DNA of 64,000 nucleotides, taken from contig NZ_JAHQRJ010000001.1 of the NCBI RefSeq assembly GCF_019052805.1, positions 3,038,001-3,102,000 of the forward strand. The letters are read 5' to 3'. The translations under genes and the position numbers were made by a program. The stretch is from Noviherbaspirillum sp. L7-7A (lineage in GTDB: Bacteria; Pseudomonadota; Gammaproteobacteria; Burkholderiales; Burkholderiaceae_D). The notes below the pieces were generated by a model, which saw only the letters and a program-made list of their open reading frames with translations, was not told where the DNA came from and made no database searches. Shown here one piece after another: positions 9,018-16,873 of this stretch (position 1 is the stretch's first letter; each line of letters starts with the position of its first letter).

Positions 9018-9044
9018 GGTGCAATGCCCTTCGGGCATTGCACC
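9018..9044. repeat. Perfect 12-bp hairpin
   Basis: GGTGCAATGCCC and its reverse complement GGGCATTGCACC separated by TTC. It lacks a following T-run, so it is not a simple intrinsic terminator for recQ; it may be a REP-like unit. Confidence 0.6.
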
Positions 9045-9136
9045 CTATGAAACCGGTAGCGTTTGAAGTACGCGCAGCGACAGTTGCCGTTGCGTTTGCT
9101 TTTGACGTGGCAGGTCAAGTCCCCGTTGAGCGCGCC

Positions 9137-9234
9137 GTGCCGGCGATGCCTGAAGCGGATAAGGTGCGGCGTCTGTCTGAGCGAAACGCAGTGTAGCGAG
9201 TTTAGCCGCGCCCCGCTTCAGGCGTCGACGGCAC
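9137..9234. repeat. Imperfect 22-bp inverted repeat with 54-base loop
   Basis: The left arm at 9137-9158 (GTGCCGGCGATGCCTGAAGC onward) pairs with the right arm at 9213-9234 (CCGCTTCAGGCGTCGACGGC onward) at 20 of 22 positions. The loop contains GTCTGTCTGAGCGAAACGCA, a string of the kind I associate with dispersed intergenic repeats of beta- and gammaproteobacteria. Confidence 0.55.
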
Positions 9235-9239
9235 GGGGA

Positions 9240-9254
9240 CCCCGCGCAGCGGGG
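9240..9254. repeat. GC-rich 6-bp hairpin
   Basis: CCCCGC-GCA-GCGGGG. It lies between the large inverted repeat and the 9281 hairpin and is probably part of the same composite element. Confidence 0.45.
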
Positions 9255-9280
9255 CGCGATCACCGGGTCGCCTTTTTTGC

Positions 9281-9310
9281 CCCTCTTTTTTGGCGAAGCA
9301 AAAAAGAGGG
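9281..9310. repeat. Perfect 12-bp hairpin with A/T core
   Basis: CCCTCTTTTTTG, loop GCGAAG, then CAAAAAAGAGGG. Because it is symmetric it could end transcripts from either side, but no gene lies close enough to need it on the left. Similar hairpins followed by TCGCCTGCCGGGG-type sequence occur as repeats in related genomes, as far as I recall. Confidence 0.6.
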
Positions 9311-9617
9311 TCGCCTGCCGGGGCGAACTCCCGGCCTGGTCATGATGCAAGGACATGCGTATTGGGTCATCAGGCGTGAAGGCGTCACCGCGAAGCAGCA
9401 GTTGCTCTTAAAGCGAGCGATTCAAAACGACCTCACTACCGTCAAAACAAGTTGACGAAATGCGCCTTTAAACCAATTACCCCCCTGCGACACACCTTCC
9501 CTGCCTCATACCCCGCCCACACGGCCGCCACCAACCGCGCTGGCAGCCCGAAAGCCCCAGCCATCCCCATTACGTCGACGCAAACCCACCCCAAAAAATC
9601 GTATGTAAAATTTTTTC

Positions 9618-10136
9618 ATGTTCGATTTGACAAGCCGACAGCAACACAACCCAACCAGCGCCAGGCCCCGCAACGACAGCCAGCCCGAAACGCTGAAGGA
9701 AGAACTGAGCAATATCCTTGAGGAATGCCGGATACTGCTGCCCGGCATGCAGGCCCTGTTCGGCTTCCAGACCATTGCCGTCTTCAACGAGCGCTTCGAG
9801 CACCTGCACGGGCCAAGCCCGGTGGCCCATCTGCTGTCGCTGGCCATGGTGGCCGTGGCGATTGCGCTGGGCATGGCGCCTGCCGCCTTTCATCGCATTG
9901 CCGAACCGGGGCGGGTATCGCGCCGGCTGATTACCCTGTCTTCCCGCTGCATCTGCGCCGCGCTGTTCATGCTGATGCTGGCCTTCGCCCTTGAAATGTT
10001 CGTTGTATTCAGCCTGGCCACTGGCGAGCAGCCCTTCAGCATATCGGTCGCCGCGCTGGTCTTCCTCATCACCGGCGCCGCCTGGTTCCTGCTGCCCTTT
10101 CTCATCCGCCGGCGCTGGCGGCGTCCCTCCCCATAA
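9618..10136 (+). CDS. DUF6328-type membrane protein
   Basis: 172 residues. After a hydrophilic N-terminus (about 1-35) comes LLPGMQALFGFQTIAVFNERF, the hallmark of the DUF6328 family, then about four hydrophobic helices (near 38-55, 72-90, 105-128, 138-160) and a basic tail. Function unknown; an inner-membrane location is clear. The ribosome site is weak. The gene ends 19 bases before the CinA-like gene and probably shares its transcript. Confidence 0.75.
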   Translation: MFDLTSRQQHNPTSARPRNDSQPETLKEELSNILEECRILLPGMQALFGFQTIAVFNERFEHLHGPSPVAHLLSLAMVAVAIALGMAPAAFHRIAEPGRVSRRLITLSSRCICAALFMLMLAFALEMFVVFSLATGEQPFSISVAALVFLITGAAWFLLPFLIRRRWRRPSP

Positions 10137-10155
10137 ACAGAATGGAAACTCCTCC

Positions 10156-10662
10156 ATGGATCAACAACTGCAGAGCGTCTTGCGCTATCTCGAAGACAAC
10201 AAGCTCAAGCTGGTCACCGCCGAATCCTGCACCGCCGGCATGATTGCCTCAACCCTGGCCGACGCGCCGGGCAGCGGGCAATGGCTGGAATGCGCCTTCG
10301 TCACCTACTCGGAGGAAGCCAAGATGCGCTGCCTGGGTGTGAAGCAGGAGACCATCGAACGCTACAACCTCACCAGCGAGGAAGTGGCGCGCGAAATGGC
10401 CGAGGGCGCGCTGGCCTGCACCCGCGCCAATGTCGCCATTTCCGACACCGGCGTCGCCGGCCCCGGCCCCGGCGAGGGCGGCATCGCACCCGGCACCATC
10501 TGCTTTGCCTGGTCGTTCGAGCACAAGGGCAAGGTTGCCACCTTCACCGAGACCCGGCGCTTCGAGGGCGACCGCAACGAAGTCCGCAAGGCCGGCACCG
10601 GCTATGCGTTGAAGCGCATCTGGCATTACCACAATGAAGCACAGGGCGCGAATGCCGCATAG
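10156..10662 (+). CDS. CinA C-terminal domain protein (nicotinamide-nucleotide amidohydrolase, PncC type)
   Basis: 168-residue stand-alone CinA C-terminal domain. The family enzyme deamidates nicotinamide mononucleotide to recycle pyridine nucleotides. Seen motifs: TAESCTAGMIASTL, FVTYSEEAKMRCLGV, and SDTGVAGPGPGEGG followed by PGTICFAW. The N-terminal molybdopterin-binding-like half of full CinA is absent, as in E. coli PncC/YdeJ. ATG 10156 is preceded by GGAAA. Confidence 0.88.
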   Translation: MDQQLQSVLRYLEDNKLKLVTAESCTAGMIASTLADAPGSGQWLECAFVTYSEEAKMRCLGVKQETIERYNLTSEEVAREMAEGALACTRANVAISDTGVAGPGPGEGGIAPGTICFAWSFEHKGKVATFTETRRFEGDRNEVRKAGTGYALKRIWHYHNEAQGANAA

Positions 10663-10697
10663 GACGCTGGTCCCATCGGCCGGCGCCGCGCCGGCGG

Positions 10698-10898
10698 TCA
10701 GCGCTTCTGCTCGATACGCCTGAATTCCGCGTCCGAATCCGGCACGCCCTCGATCATCTGCTGCAAGGCGCGAGCGTCATTGAGCGCCTCGTCGCCGCTT
10801 TCCTCCGGCCGGTCGCGATCGGCTTCCTCCTGGCCAGGCTGTCTGCTCTGGTCATTGCCGGCGCGCTGCGCGCCGGGCTTTCCGGTTTCCATTCCCAT
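10698..10898 (-). CDS. Small hydrophilic protein, function unknown
   Basis: 66 residues, very polar and acidic (QSRQPGQEEADRDRPEESGD), with no hydrophobic segment and no cysteine, probably largely disordered at the N-terminus. It has a strong ribosome site, GAGGAGAACGGA before the ATG, which is why I accept it as a gene. It converges with the CinA-like gene across 35 bases. No family recognised. Confidence 0.55.
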   Translation of the reverse strand: MGMETGKPGAQRAGNDQSRQPGQEEADRDRPEESGDEALNDARALQQMIEGVPDSDAEFRRIEQKR

Positions 10899-10999
10899 TC
10901 CGTTCTCCTCGATGATGTTGTGCCGCCATGGTTGGACCGGTCCGCGCCGCCATCATTCTGCAAGCGGTTTATGCATGATCAATGAGGGCAATTGATTGA

Positions 11000-11029
11000 T
11001 TGCCTGATGGAAATAAAATGTGGTATAAG
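11000..11029 (+). promoter_or_regulatory. Candidate sigma-70 promoter of the light-sensor operon
   Basis: TTGCCT at 11000-11005, 18-base spacer, TATAAG at 11024-11029 with a TGG just ahead, about 60 bases before the start of the PYP-like gene. The spacing is acceptable and this is the most AT-rich part of the gap. Read by eye only. Confidence 0.35.
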
Positions 11030-11089
11030 TATATTTCTACGAAGAAATTTTCTCGATTTCCCAGTTTACCGGCTCAGCCCTATTTCTCC

Positions 11090-11482
11090 ATGACCCAGCT
11101 AGCACAATACGCTTTCGCCCAGCCCGAACTGCTTCCCATCCTGACATCCGCATCGCCGGAGTTGCTGGACAGCCTGGACTTCGGGCTGATCGGTTTCGAC
11201 GCCGACGGCATGGTCCGTCAGTACAACGCTTTCGAGTCGCGCGCTGCCGGCCTGTCGCCGCAGCGGGTGCTCGGCCAGTCCCTGTTCACCCATGTCGCGC
11301 CCTGCATGAACAATTTCATGGTGGCCCAGCGCTTCGAGGATGCCGCCGGCGCCGGCAGCGCGCTGGATGACACCATCGACTATGTACTGACCCTGCGCAT
11401 GCGGCCCGTGAAGGTCAAGCTGCGCCTGCTGTCAGCCCCGGCGCAGGCCATGCGCTATGTGCTGATCCAGCGCGCGCTGTAG
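11090..11482 (+). CDS. Photoactive-yellow-protein-like PAS sensor
   Basis: 130-residue single PAS-domain protein. From ATG 11090 it aligns without a gap, at a constant offset of three, to Halorhodospira PYP from the first strand to the chromophore cysteine: QYNAFE carries Tyr45 and Glu49 (PYP Tyr42, Glu46) and HVAPC carries Cys72 (PYP Cys69, the p-coumarate thioester). Farther on, MRPVKVK matches PYP MTPTKVK. Thr50 and Arg52 of PYP are replaced by Ala and Leu. Chromophore binding is therefore plausible but unproven; no tyrosine ammonia-lyase or coumarate ligase lies in the window. It opens a three-gene operon with two c-di-GMP enzymes. An earlier in-frame ATG (11000) would add 30 residues with no PAS match. 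Confidence 0.75.
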   Translation: MTQLAQYAFAQPELLPILTSASPELLDSLDFGLIGFDADGMVRQYNAFESRAAGLSPQRVLGQSLFTHVAPCMNNFMVAQRFEDAAGAGSALDDTIDYVLTLRMRPVKVKLRLLSAPAQAMRYVLIQRAL

Positions 11483-11494
11483 GCAAGGCCCGGC

Positions 11495-12814
11495 GTGGAA
11501 AACCTGGAAAGCGAATACGAGGCGCTGCTGCAGTTCCTGTACCTGGCGCCGGTGGGCATCGTCCAGACCGCACTGGACGGATCGATTGCCATGATCAATC
11601 CGCTGTCGGCGCAATTGCTGATGCCCCTGTCGCGCGACGGCAGCCTGGACAACCTGTTCGACGCGCTCGAACAGGTGGCGCCGGAACTGCGCAACATGGT
11701 AAGCCAGTTCCCGCAGCCGCACGGCACGGTCTGCGACAGCCTGCGGGTGCAGCTTTCGGCCGGCATTCCCGGCAAGAAGGATGCGCGCATGCTGTCGCTG
11801 ACGGTGCTGAAACTGGACGACAGCCGCATGATGGCCGTCATCAGCGACATTACCCAGGCGGTGCGGCGGGAACGCCAGCTGAAGCAGAGCGAGGCCTGGT
11901 TCAGCGCGGTGCTGACCGGCATTACCGATTACGCGCTGATGTCGCTCGATCCGAGTGGCCGCGTCGAATCCTGGAACCAGAGCATTGCCCGGGTCACCGG
12001 CTACAGCGAGCGCGCCGTGATCGGCCGCCAGATTTCACTGTTCCATCCGTCCGGCGCCATCACCAGCGACCGCATCGCCGACCGCCTGGTGGAAGCCGAT
12101 GCCAACGGCTGGAGCCTGGACAATGGCTGGTGCATGCGTGCCGACGGCAGCCGCTTCTGGGGCAACACCATGATCGCGCCGCTGTCGCGCGATGACGACC
12201 TGCCCGAGGAAGAGCGCGGCTATGCGCTGATCATCCGCGACATCACCGACAAGCGCGAAGCAGGCGACAGCGTGCTGCGCGCCAGCGCCTGCGACTACCT
12301 GACCGGCATCGCCAACCGCCGCACCTTCTTCGAGGCGGCCGAACTGGAGCTGGAGCGCTGGCGCCGCTTTCCGCGGCCGCTGTCGGTGGTGGCCATCGAT
12401 GCCGACTTCTTCAAGCAGATCAACGACACCTGGGGCCATCCGGCGGGCGACGAGGTGCTGCGCAACCTGGCGCAGACGCTGTCGGCCACGGTGCGGGAAA
12501 TCGATGTGGTGGCGCGCCTGGGCGGCGAGGAATTCGCGGCGCTCCTGCCCTCCACCGACCTCGAGGGCGCATTCAAGCTGGCCGAGCGCTTTCGCACCGC
12601 GGTCGAAAGCCAGCGGGTGATGGTGGGCAGCCAGGAAATCCGCTACACCGTCAGCGTCGGGGTGGCCAGCATGGACAGCCAGATCAGCGGCATGGACCAG
12701 TTGCTGAAACTGGCCGACAGCGCGCTTTACGCCGCCAAGAAGGCCGGCCGCAACCAGGTCTGGCCCAGGCGCTCGGACCATGTGCTGGCAGGGCCGGAAG
12801 TTGGCGCTGCATGA
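11495..12814 (+). CDS. PAS-PAS-GGDEF diguanylate cyclase
   Basis: 439 residues from a GTG at 11495, with AAGG six bases before. Residues about 3-125 form a first PAS-like domain (LAPVGIVQTALDGSIAMINP), about 128-258 a second (DYALMSLDPSGRVESWNQS), ending in the usual IIRDITDKREA. The GGDEF domain, about 263-425, has DYLTGIANRRTFF, an intact GGEEF signature in ARLGGEEFAALL and an RxxD inhibitory site (REID) five residues before it. It lacks a membrane helix, so it is a soluble sensor cyclase. It starts 12 bases after the PYP-like gene and overlaps the next by four, so all three should be one transcript. Confidence 0.88.
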   Translation: MENLESEYEALLQFLYLAPVGIVQTALDGSIAMINPLSAQLLMPLSRDGSLDNLFDALEQVAPELRNMVSQFPQPHGTVCDSLRVQLSAGIPGKKDARMLSLTVLKLDDSRMMAVISDITQAVRRERQLKQSEAWFSAVLTGITDYALMSLDPSGRVESWNQSIARVTGYSERAVIGRQISLFHPSGAITSDRIADRLVEADANGWSLDNGWCMRADGSRFWGNTMIAPLSRDDDLPEEERGYALIIRDITDKREAGDSVLRASACDYLTGIANRRTFFEAAELELERWRRFPRPLSVVAIDADFFKQINDTWGHPAGDEVLRNLAQTLSATVREIDVVARLGGEEFAALLPSTDLEGAFKLAERFRTAVESQRVMVGSQEIRYTVSVGVASMDSQISGMDQLLKLADSALYAAKKAGRNQVWPRRSDHVLAGPEVGAA

Positions 12815-14553
12815 CGCCTGAGCCGGAGCAGCCTGGCATGCCGCAGGCCGAGGGCAATGCGGCTCGCCTGCTGGAACTGCGGCTGCTCCAGCGCTCGGTG
12901 GAGGCCAGCGCCAATGCCATGGTCATTACCAGCGCGGCCGGGCCGGATTTCGTCATCGAATATGTGAATCCGGCATTCGAGCGCATCACCGGCTTCAGCG
13001 CGGCCGAATCGCTTGGCCGCAATTGCAAGTTCCTGCAGGCCGGCGACGACGAGCAGGAAGGCCTGGTGGAAATCCGGCGGGCGCTGCGCGAGCAACGCGC
13101 CGGCAATGCCGTGCTGCGCAATTACCGCAAGGACGGCACGCCATTCTGGAACCATCTCTACATTGCCCCCGTGACCGATGCGCAGGGCACGGTCACCCAT
13201 TTCGTCGCTTCCCAGTACGACGTCACCGAAACCCGCAGCGTGCAGGAAGCGCTGCACCACCTGGCTACGCATGATCCGCTGACCGGCCTGCCGAACCGTA
13301 CGCTGCTGCATGACCGGCTGCAACGCATGATGGCCGCCGCACAGCGCCACAACAGCCAGATCTGGGTAGTGTTCCTGGACCTGGACCGCTTCAAGTTCTT
13401 CAACGACAGCCTGGGCCACAAGGCTGGCGACACCTTCCTGAAGACCGTGGCCGAACGGCTGCAGCATGTGCTGCGCCAGACCGATACCGTGGCCCGCCTT
13501 GGCGGCGATGAATTCGTGCTGCTGTTGAGCGAACAGCCTGGCACCCGGCTCAATTTCGTGCTGCTGGACCGCATTGCCCATGCAATCGGCCAGGGCATCA
13601 CGTTCGAACAGAAGGAATTCTTCCTCGGCTGCAGCATGGGCGTGGCCGCCTACCCGGCCGACGGCGTCAATGCCAATGCGCTGATCGAGCGGGCCGACCT
13701 GGCGATGTTCCAGGCCAAGGAGCGCGGCCGCGGCAATTACCAGTTCTATACCGCCGACATGAATGCCCGCGCGCTGGAACGGCTGCGCATCGATAATGCG
13801 CTGCGCACGGCGCTGGAGCGCGGTGAAATGCTGCTGCAATACCAGCCGCAGCTCGATCTCGAAAGCGGCCGCGTGGTCGGCATGGAAGCGCTGCTGCGCT
13901 GGCACCATCCGGACATGGGCCTGGTGCCGCCGGACCGCTTCATTGCGGTGGCGGAAGAGACCGGGCTGATCGTGCCGATCGGCGACTGGGTGCTGCGCAC
14001 GGCCTGCCGCCAGGTGCGCGCGCTGCACGACGCGGGCTTTGCGCAGATGCGGGTGGCAGTCAATCTCTCGGCCCGGCAGTTCGGCCACAGGGAACTGCTG
14101 GCCAGCATCGAGGCGGCGCTGTCCGAAGCCGGCATTGCGCCGCGCTTCCTGGAAATCGAGCTGACCGAAAGCCTGATCATGAAGGATGTGGACCAGGCGA
14201 TCCGCATCCTCAACGACCTGAAGTGCCTGGGCGTGACGCTGTCGATCGACGACTTCGGCACCGGCTATTCCAGCCTGGCCTACCTGAAACGCTTCCCGCT
14301 CGACATCCTGAAGATCGACCGCTCCTTCGTGGCCGACGTCAATGCCGACCCTGACGACGCGGCCATCGTCGCGTCCATCATTTCACTGGCGCACAACCTG
14401 CGCCTGAAGGTCATCGCGGAAGGCGTGGAAACCGGCGAGCAGCTGGCCTACCTGCGCCAGCTGGGCTGCGATCAGATGCAGGGGTATTACTTCAGCAAGC
14501 CGGTGGCGTTTGACGGGATTGAGCTGCTGATGCGGTCGGGGCGGGGGTTGTAG
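12811..14553 (+). CDS. LOV-GGDEF-EAL blue-light-type c-di-GMP enzyme
   Basis: 580 residues. Residues about 28-145 are a LOV domain: GRNCKFLQ holds the flavin-adduct Cys72, and FMN-contact residues Asn104 (LRNYRKDG), Asn114 (FWNHLY) and Gln135 (ASQYDV) fall 32, 42 and 63 residues later, the same spacing as in phototropin LOV2. Then come a GGDEF domain with intact GGDEF and an RxxD site (RQTD), and an EAL domain with EALLRW, NLSARQF, the metal-binding DDFGTGYSSL and EGVET, all consistent with active phosphodiesterase. It starts inside the stop of the cyclase gene (ATGA). Blue light probably shifts the balance of the two activities. Confidence 0.9.
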   Translation: MTPEPEQPGMPQAEGNAARLLELRLLQRSVEASANAMVITSAAGPDFVIEYVNPAFERITGFSAAESLGRNCKFLQAGDDEQEGLVEIRRALREQRAGNAVLRNYRKDGTPFWNHLYIAPVTDAQGTVTHFVASQYDVTETRSVQEALHHLATHDPLTGLPNRTLLHDRLQRMMAAAQRHNSQIWVVFLDLDRFKFFNDSLGHKAGDTFLKTVAERLQHVLRQTDTVARLGGDEFVLLLSEQPGTRLNFVLLDRIAHAIGQGITFEQKEFFLGCSMGVAAYPADGVNANALIERADLAMFQAKERGRGNYQFYTADMNARALERLRIDNALRTALERGEMLLQYQPQLDLESGRVVGMEALLRWHHPDMGLVPPDRFIAVAEETGLIVPIGDWVLRTACRQVRALHDAGFAQMRVAVNLSARQFGHRELLASIEAALSEAGIAPRFLEIELTESLIMKDVDQAIRILNDLKCLGVTLSIDDFGTGYSSLAYLKRFPLDILKIDRSFVADVNADPDDAAIVASIISLAHNLRLKVIAEGVETGEQLAYLRQLGCDQMQGYYFSKPVAFDGIELLMRSGRGL

Positions 14554-14606
14554 GGAAGGATTGGTCGGATGCACGCCGCTGGAGCGGGCATCCGGGAAGA
14601 ACTGGA

Positions 14607-15086
14607 TTACTTGCAGAGATTCTTACCGATACAGGTACCGCCGACGCTCCAGGTCACCTTTCCAGCGGCATAGTTTGGATTCAATATATAAGTCTCACCC
14701 TTAAGGCCCTCGCCTGTAATAGCAGTAGCTGTAATGACGCCGTTAGTGGTGTTCAGGCTCGTGACGTATTTGGAAAGATTAGCGGGCGTTGCTGAAGCAT
14801 TGGAAGAAGTGCCGGAACTGCCCGACGAAGGCGGAAAATTTTCCGGAATCTGGTTTGTACCCGCATTGCAGCCGGTCAAGGTATCCAGATCCTGGGCGCA
14901 AATTTCCACGCCGATCTTCGCTGCCGACGTTGCAAGCACTACCTCAGTGAATTTGGCTCTTTTCGTATAGTCCTGATAAGCCGGCAGCGCCACCGCGGCC
15001 AGGATGCCAATAATGGCTACAACGATCATCAGTTCGATCAGGGTAAAGCCGCTTGCGCGGCCGCGCGGGTAAGGTTGTTTGATCAT
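14607..15086 (-). CDS. pilA: Type IV pilin (PilA-like major pilin precursor)
   Basis: 159-residue prepilin. A short basic leader ends in Gly before [20 protein letters not shown], the class IVa N-terminal helix with Glu5. The C-terminal part has four cysteines: one pair brackets a Ser/Gly/Asn-rich loop ([11 protein letters not shown]) and the last pair ends the protein (CIGKNLCK), forming the D-region loop. GGAGC precedes the ATG. A sigma-54 element lies about 65 bases upstream, the standard control for pilA through PilS/PilR. Gene symbol given on family grounds; other pilins may exist in the genome. Confidence 0.88.
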   Translation of the reverse strand: MIKQPYPRGRASGFTLIELMIVVAIIGILAAVALPAYQDYTKRAKFTEVVLATSAAKIGVEICAQDLDTLTGCNAGTNQIPENFPPSSGSSGTSSNASATPANLSKYVTSLNTTNGVITATAITGEGLKGETYILNPNYAAGKVTWSVGGTCIGKNLCK

Positions 15087-15428
15087 GATTGCTCCATGCG
15101 GGTTGGACGGAGCCGGCAGAGAAGAGAAATGTACCGGCGCAACACAAGAGCAAAGCGGATGCCATCAGAAATTAATCCATTGACGATCGTGTGTTCGTTT
15201 AATGATTCTTTTTGGAAAGTGACAGTTGTCTACAGCTGTTCATGACCGTCGTGACCGGGCTCCACGGGCAATTATCGCCATGGCCATCAGCTGACTGATG
15301 AAGCGCCGCGTCCTTATGGCTCTCCTCGCCTGGCCGACGTTGCTGACCCTGCCAATCTCTGGAACCGCCCGCGCATCCTGGTGACCACAAGCCGGTTCAA
15401 GGCAATCCACCCATGAAAGGCCACCTCC
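15087..15428. other. Intergenic region upstream of the pilin gene
   Basis: It holds the sigma-54 element described separately. Nothing else is evident in the remaining 250 bases, which carry no plausible gene. Confidence 0.5.
15149..15164 (-). promoter_or_regulatory. Sigma-54 (RpoN) promoter of the pilin gene
   Basis: Reading the minus strand, TGGCATCCGCTTTGCTC matches the -24/-12 consensus TGGCAC-N5-TTGCW with only one change, and GG and GC are correctly spaced. It lies about 65 bases upstream of the pilin ATG, leaving a leader of about 50 bases. RpoN control is usual for pilA. Confidence 0.75.
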
Positions 15429-15968
15429 ATGCGCACCGTCAGCCTGTCGACCGCGATGACCCTGAGCGACTTAAGCGAGAGCACCTTCCGGCGCAGGATT
15501 AGGCGCGGGGAAATCCGGCTGCTGCCGCTGCCCGGTCCGGGCGGCCGTGAAGGCATCGCCATCGATCCGGATGCGGCCTATATGAATGCGGCCATTGCGA
15601 TTGACCACTGGGAACTGGTGAAGGCTGCCGACCGGGGCGACGCCACGGCCCAGACAGAACTGGCGCTGATTCTGCAGCAGCACCGCAAATTCAGGGCAGC
15701 GGTCTACTGGCTGCGGCTTGCCGCAAAGAGGAATGACAGCCATGCGCTGCACTGGCTGGCGCGCTGCCATCTGGAAGGCAAGGGGGTGGCGAGAAACGAG
15801 GACAAGGGCATCATGCTGCTGGCCCGCTCCGCATTGCTGGGGAACGTGATTTCAGCACACCAGCTGGCTGCCCTGCGCCATGGCTTCGTCCAGCATTATT
15901 CCACGCAGGCTTCAACCGAACCACGCATGGACGGAACAAGGCGCCCGGCTTTCCCGCCCGGCGCCTGA
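15429..15968 (+). CDS. Sel1-like repeat protein
   Basis: 179 residues. The first 50 residues look like a helix-turn-helix-type or linker segment (TMTLSDLSESTFRRRIRRGE resembles an excisionase/MerR-like fold). From about 60 on, helical repeats of Sel1/TPR type follow: ADRGDATAQTELALILQQ, YWLRLAAKRNDSHALHWLAR, CHLEGKGVARNEDKGI. Such proteins act as adaptors. There is no signal peptide. Function otherwise unknown. Confidence 0.65.
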   Translation: MRTVSLSTAMTLSDLSESTFRRRIRRGEIRLLPLPGPGGREGIAIDPDAAYMNAAIAIDHWELVKAADRGDATAQTELALILQQHRKFRAAVYWLRLAAKRNDSHALHWLARCHLEGKGVARNEDKGIMLLARSALLGNVISAHQLAALRHGFVQHYSTQASTEPRMDGTRRPAFPPGA

Positions 15969-16004
15969 AGTTGCCCTGGATGTTGGCCTCGCGGCCAGCA
16001 CAGC

Positions 16005-16265
16005 TTATTGCGCCCTTGCCGGCACGCTGCTGTTAGTCGACTGGCGGGCCTGCGCCTGGGTCTGGGTCTTTTCCGCGTCCTTCTTGTTGGCGCGATGCCG
16101 GCCAACCGCGCAACCGGCCGCAGCACCCAGCACGCCGTGACTGCCGGCCACATGGCCAGCCACGCCGCCGACGGCGGCACCCTTGAGACAACCCTTGGCC
16201 GAGGCAGCGCCGGACAGGCCGGCAAGCGAGGCAAACAGGCATACGGCGATCAGCTTGGCTTTCAT
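16005..16265 (-). CDS. Exported glycine-zipper protein
   Basis: 86 residues. Signal peptide MKAKLIAVCLFASLAGLSGAASA, then a glycine-zipper segment (KGAAVGGVAGHVAGSHGVLG) of the kind that packs in the outer membrane or periplasm, then a polar Gln/Thr-rich tail. ATG 16265 was chosen because AAGGAG lies five bases before it; a GTG one codon earlier is possible. Its role is unknown; relatives are often called osmotically inducible or 17-kDa-antigen-like. Confidence 0.7.
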   Translation of the reverse strand: MKAKLIAVCLFASLAGLSGAASAKGCLKGAAVGGVAGHVAGSHGVLGAAAGCAVGRHRANKKDAEKTQTQAQARQSTNSSVPARAQ

Positions 16266-16396
16266 CACATCTCCTTCAAATCAGCATGGACAGGGCCAGG
16301 GCGCTCGTCCCTGGCTGGTAAGAATCATCATGCCGATTTGATTCAATGCTGGCGGTGCGCTGCCCAACATAGCCGCCGCGCTGCCTGAAAAACGTC

Positions 16397-16714
16397 TCAG
16401 GTCTTTGCCGGCTTGGGCTTGCCCTGCGCATCGCTCAGGCGATATTTGGTGCGACGGTCGCCCATCAGTTCACGCAGTTCGCGGATGTCCATGTTCGACA
16501 CTTCATGCATGCGGATCAGCATCGAAGCGCCGACCGGCAGGCGGCGATGGCGGATCTTGCTGATCACCGGCGGCGCCACTTCGAGCGCGCGCGACAGCGC
16601 CGCATCATTTTTCAGGTTGAGCCGCTCGATCAGGGAGTCCAGCAGATTGTCGGGGTTGTAGGTCACTTGCGAGGTCAGTTCATGCGCTTGCTGCGGTTCC
16701 TGGGGCTGGTCCAT
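16397..16714 (-). CDS. Small helix-turn-helix DNA-binding protein
   Basis: 105 residues from ATG 16714, nine bases after GGAG. The core NDAALSRALEVAPPVISKIR is a Cro/C1-like helix-turn-helix, preceded by LLDSLIERLNLK and followed by MHEVSNMDIRELRELMGDRR. It resembles short regulators common in Oxalobacteraceae. A longer in-frame start at 16780 exists without a better ribosome site. Targets unknown. Confidence 0.65.
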   Translation of the reverse strand: MDQPQEPQQAHELTSQVTYNPDNLLDSLIERLNLKNDAALSRALEVAPPVISKIRHRRLPVGASMLIRMHEVSNMDIRELRELMGDRRTKYRLSDAQGKPKPAKT

Positions 16715-16873
16715 TTGGTCTCTCTCCAACGCGGTTGATCGGGCGCCGCTTCGGCACACCGGATAATGCCAATTTGACATGAAAAAAACTTGGTCGAGAA
16801 TATCACTTTGTCAACGAAATTTGAAAGAGTTTGCCTGAGCAAATTTCACCAGGTTCTGACCAAATCGGTGTTT

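Larger units (their letters stand above)
8817..9617. other. 800-base gene-free region rich in inverted repeats
   Basis: No convincing gene is found here. Between 9018 and 9310 at least four hairpins follow one another: a 12-bp stem at 9018-9044, an imperfect 22-bp inverted repeat at 9137-9158/9213-9234 (20 of 22 match), a 6-bp GC stem at 9240-9254 and a 12-bp stem at 9281-9310. The arrangement suggests a dispersed intergenic repeat unit or a structured RNA rather than a decayed gene. The last 300 bases before 9618 show nothing further. Confidence 0.5.

Noticed and set aside
6754-9024. 756-codon open frame antisense to recQ
   Set aside because: Shadow of a GC-rich gene; it covers the structured repeats at its start and contains no recognisable domain.
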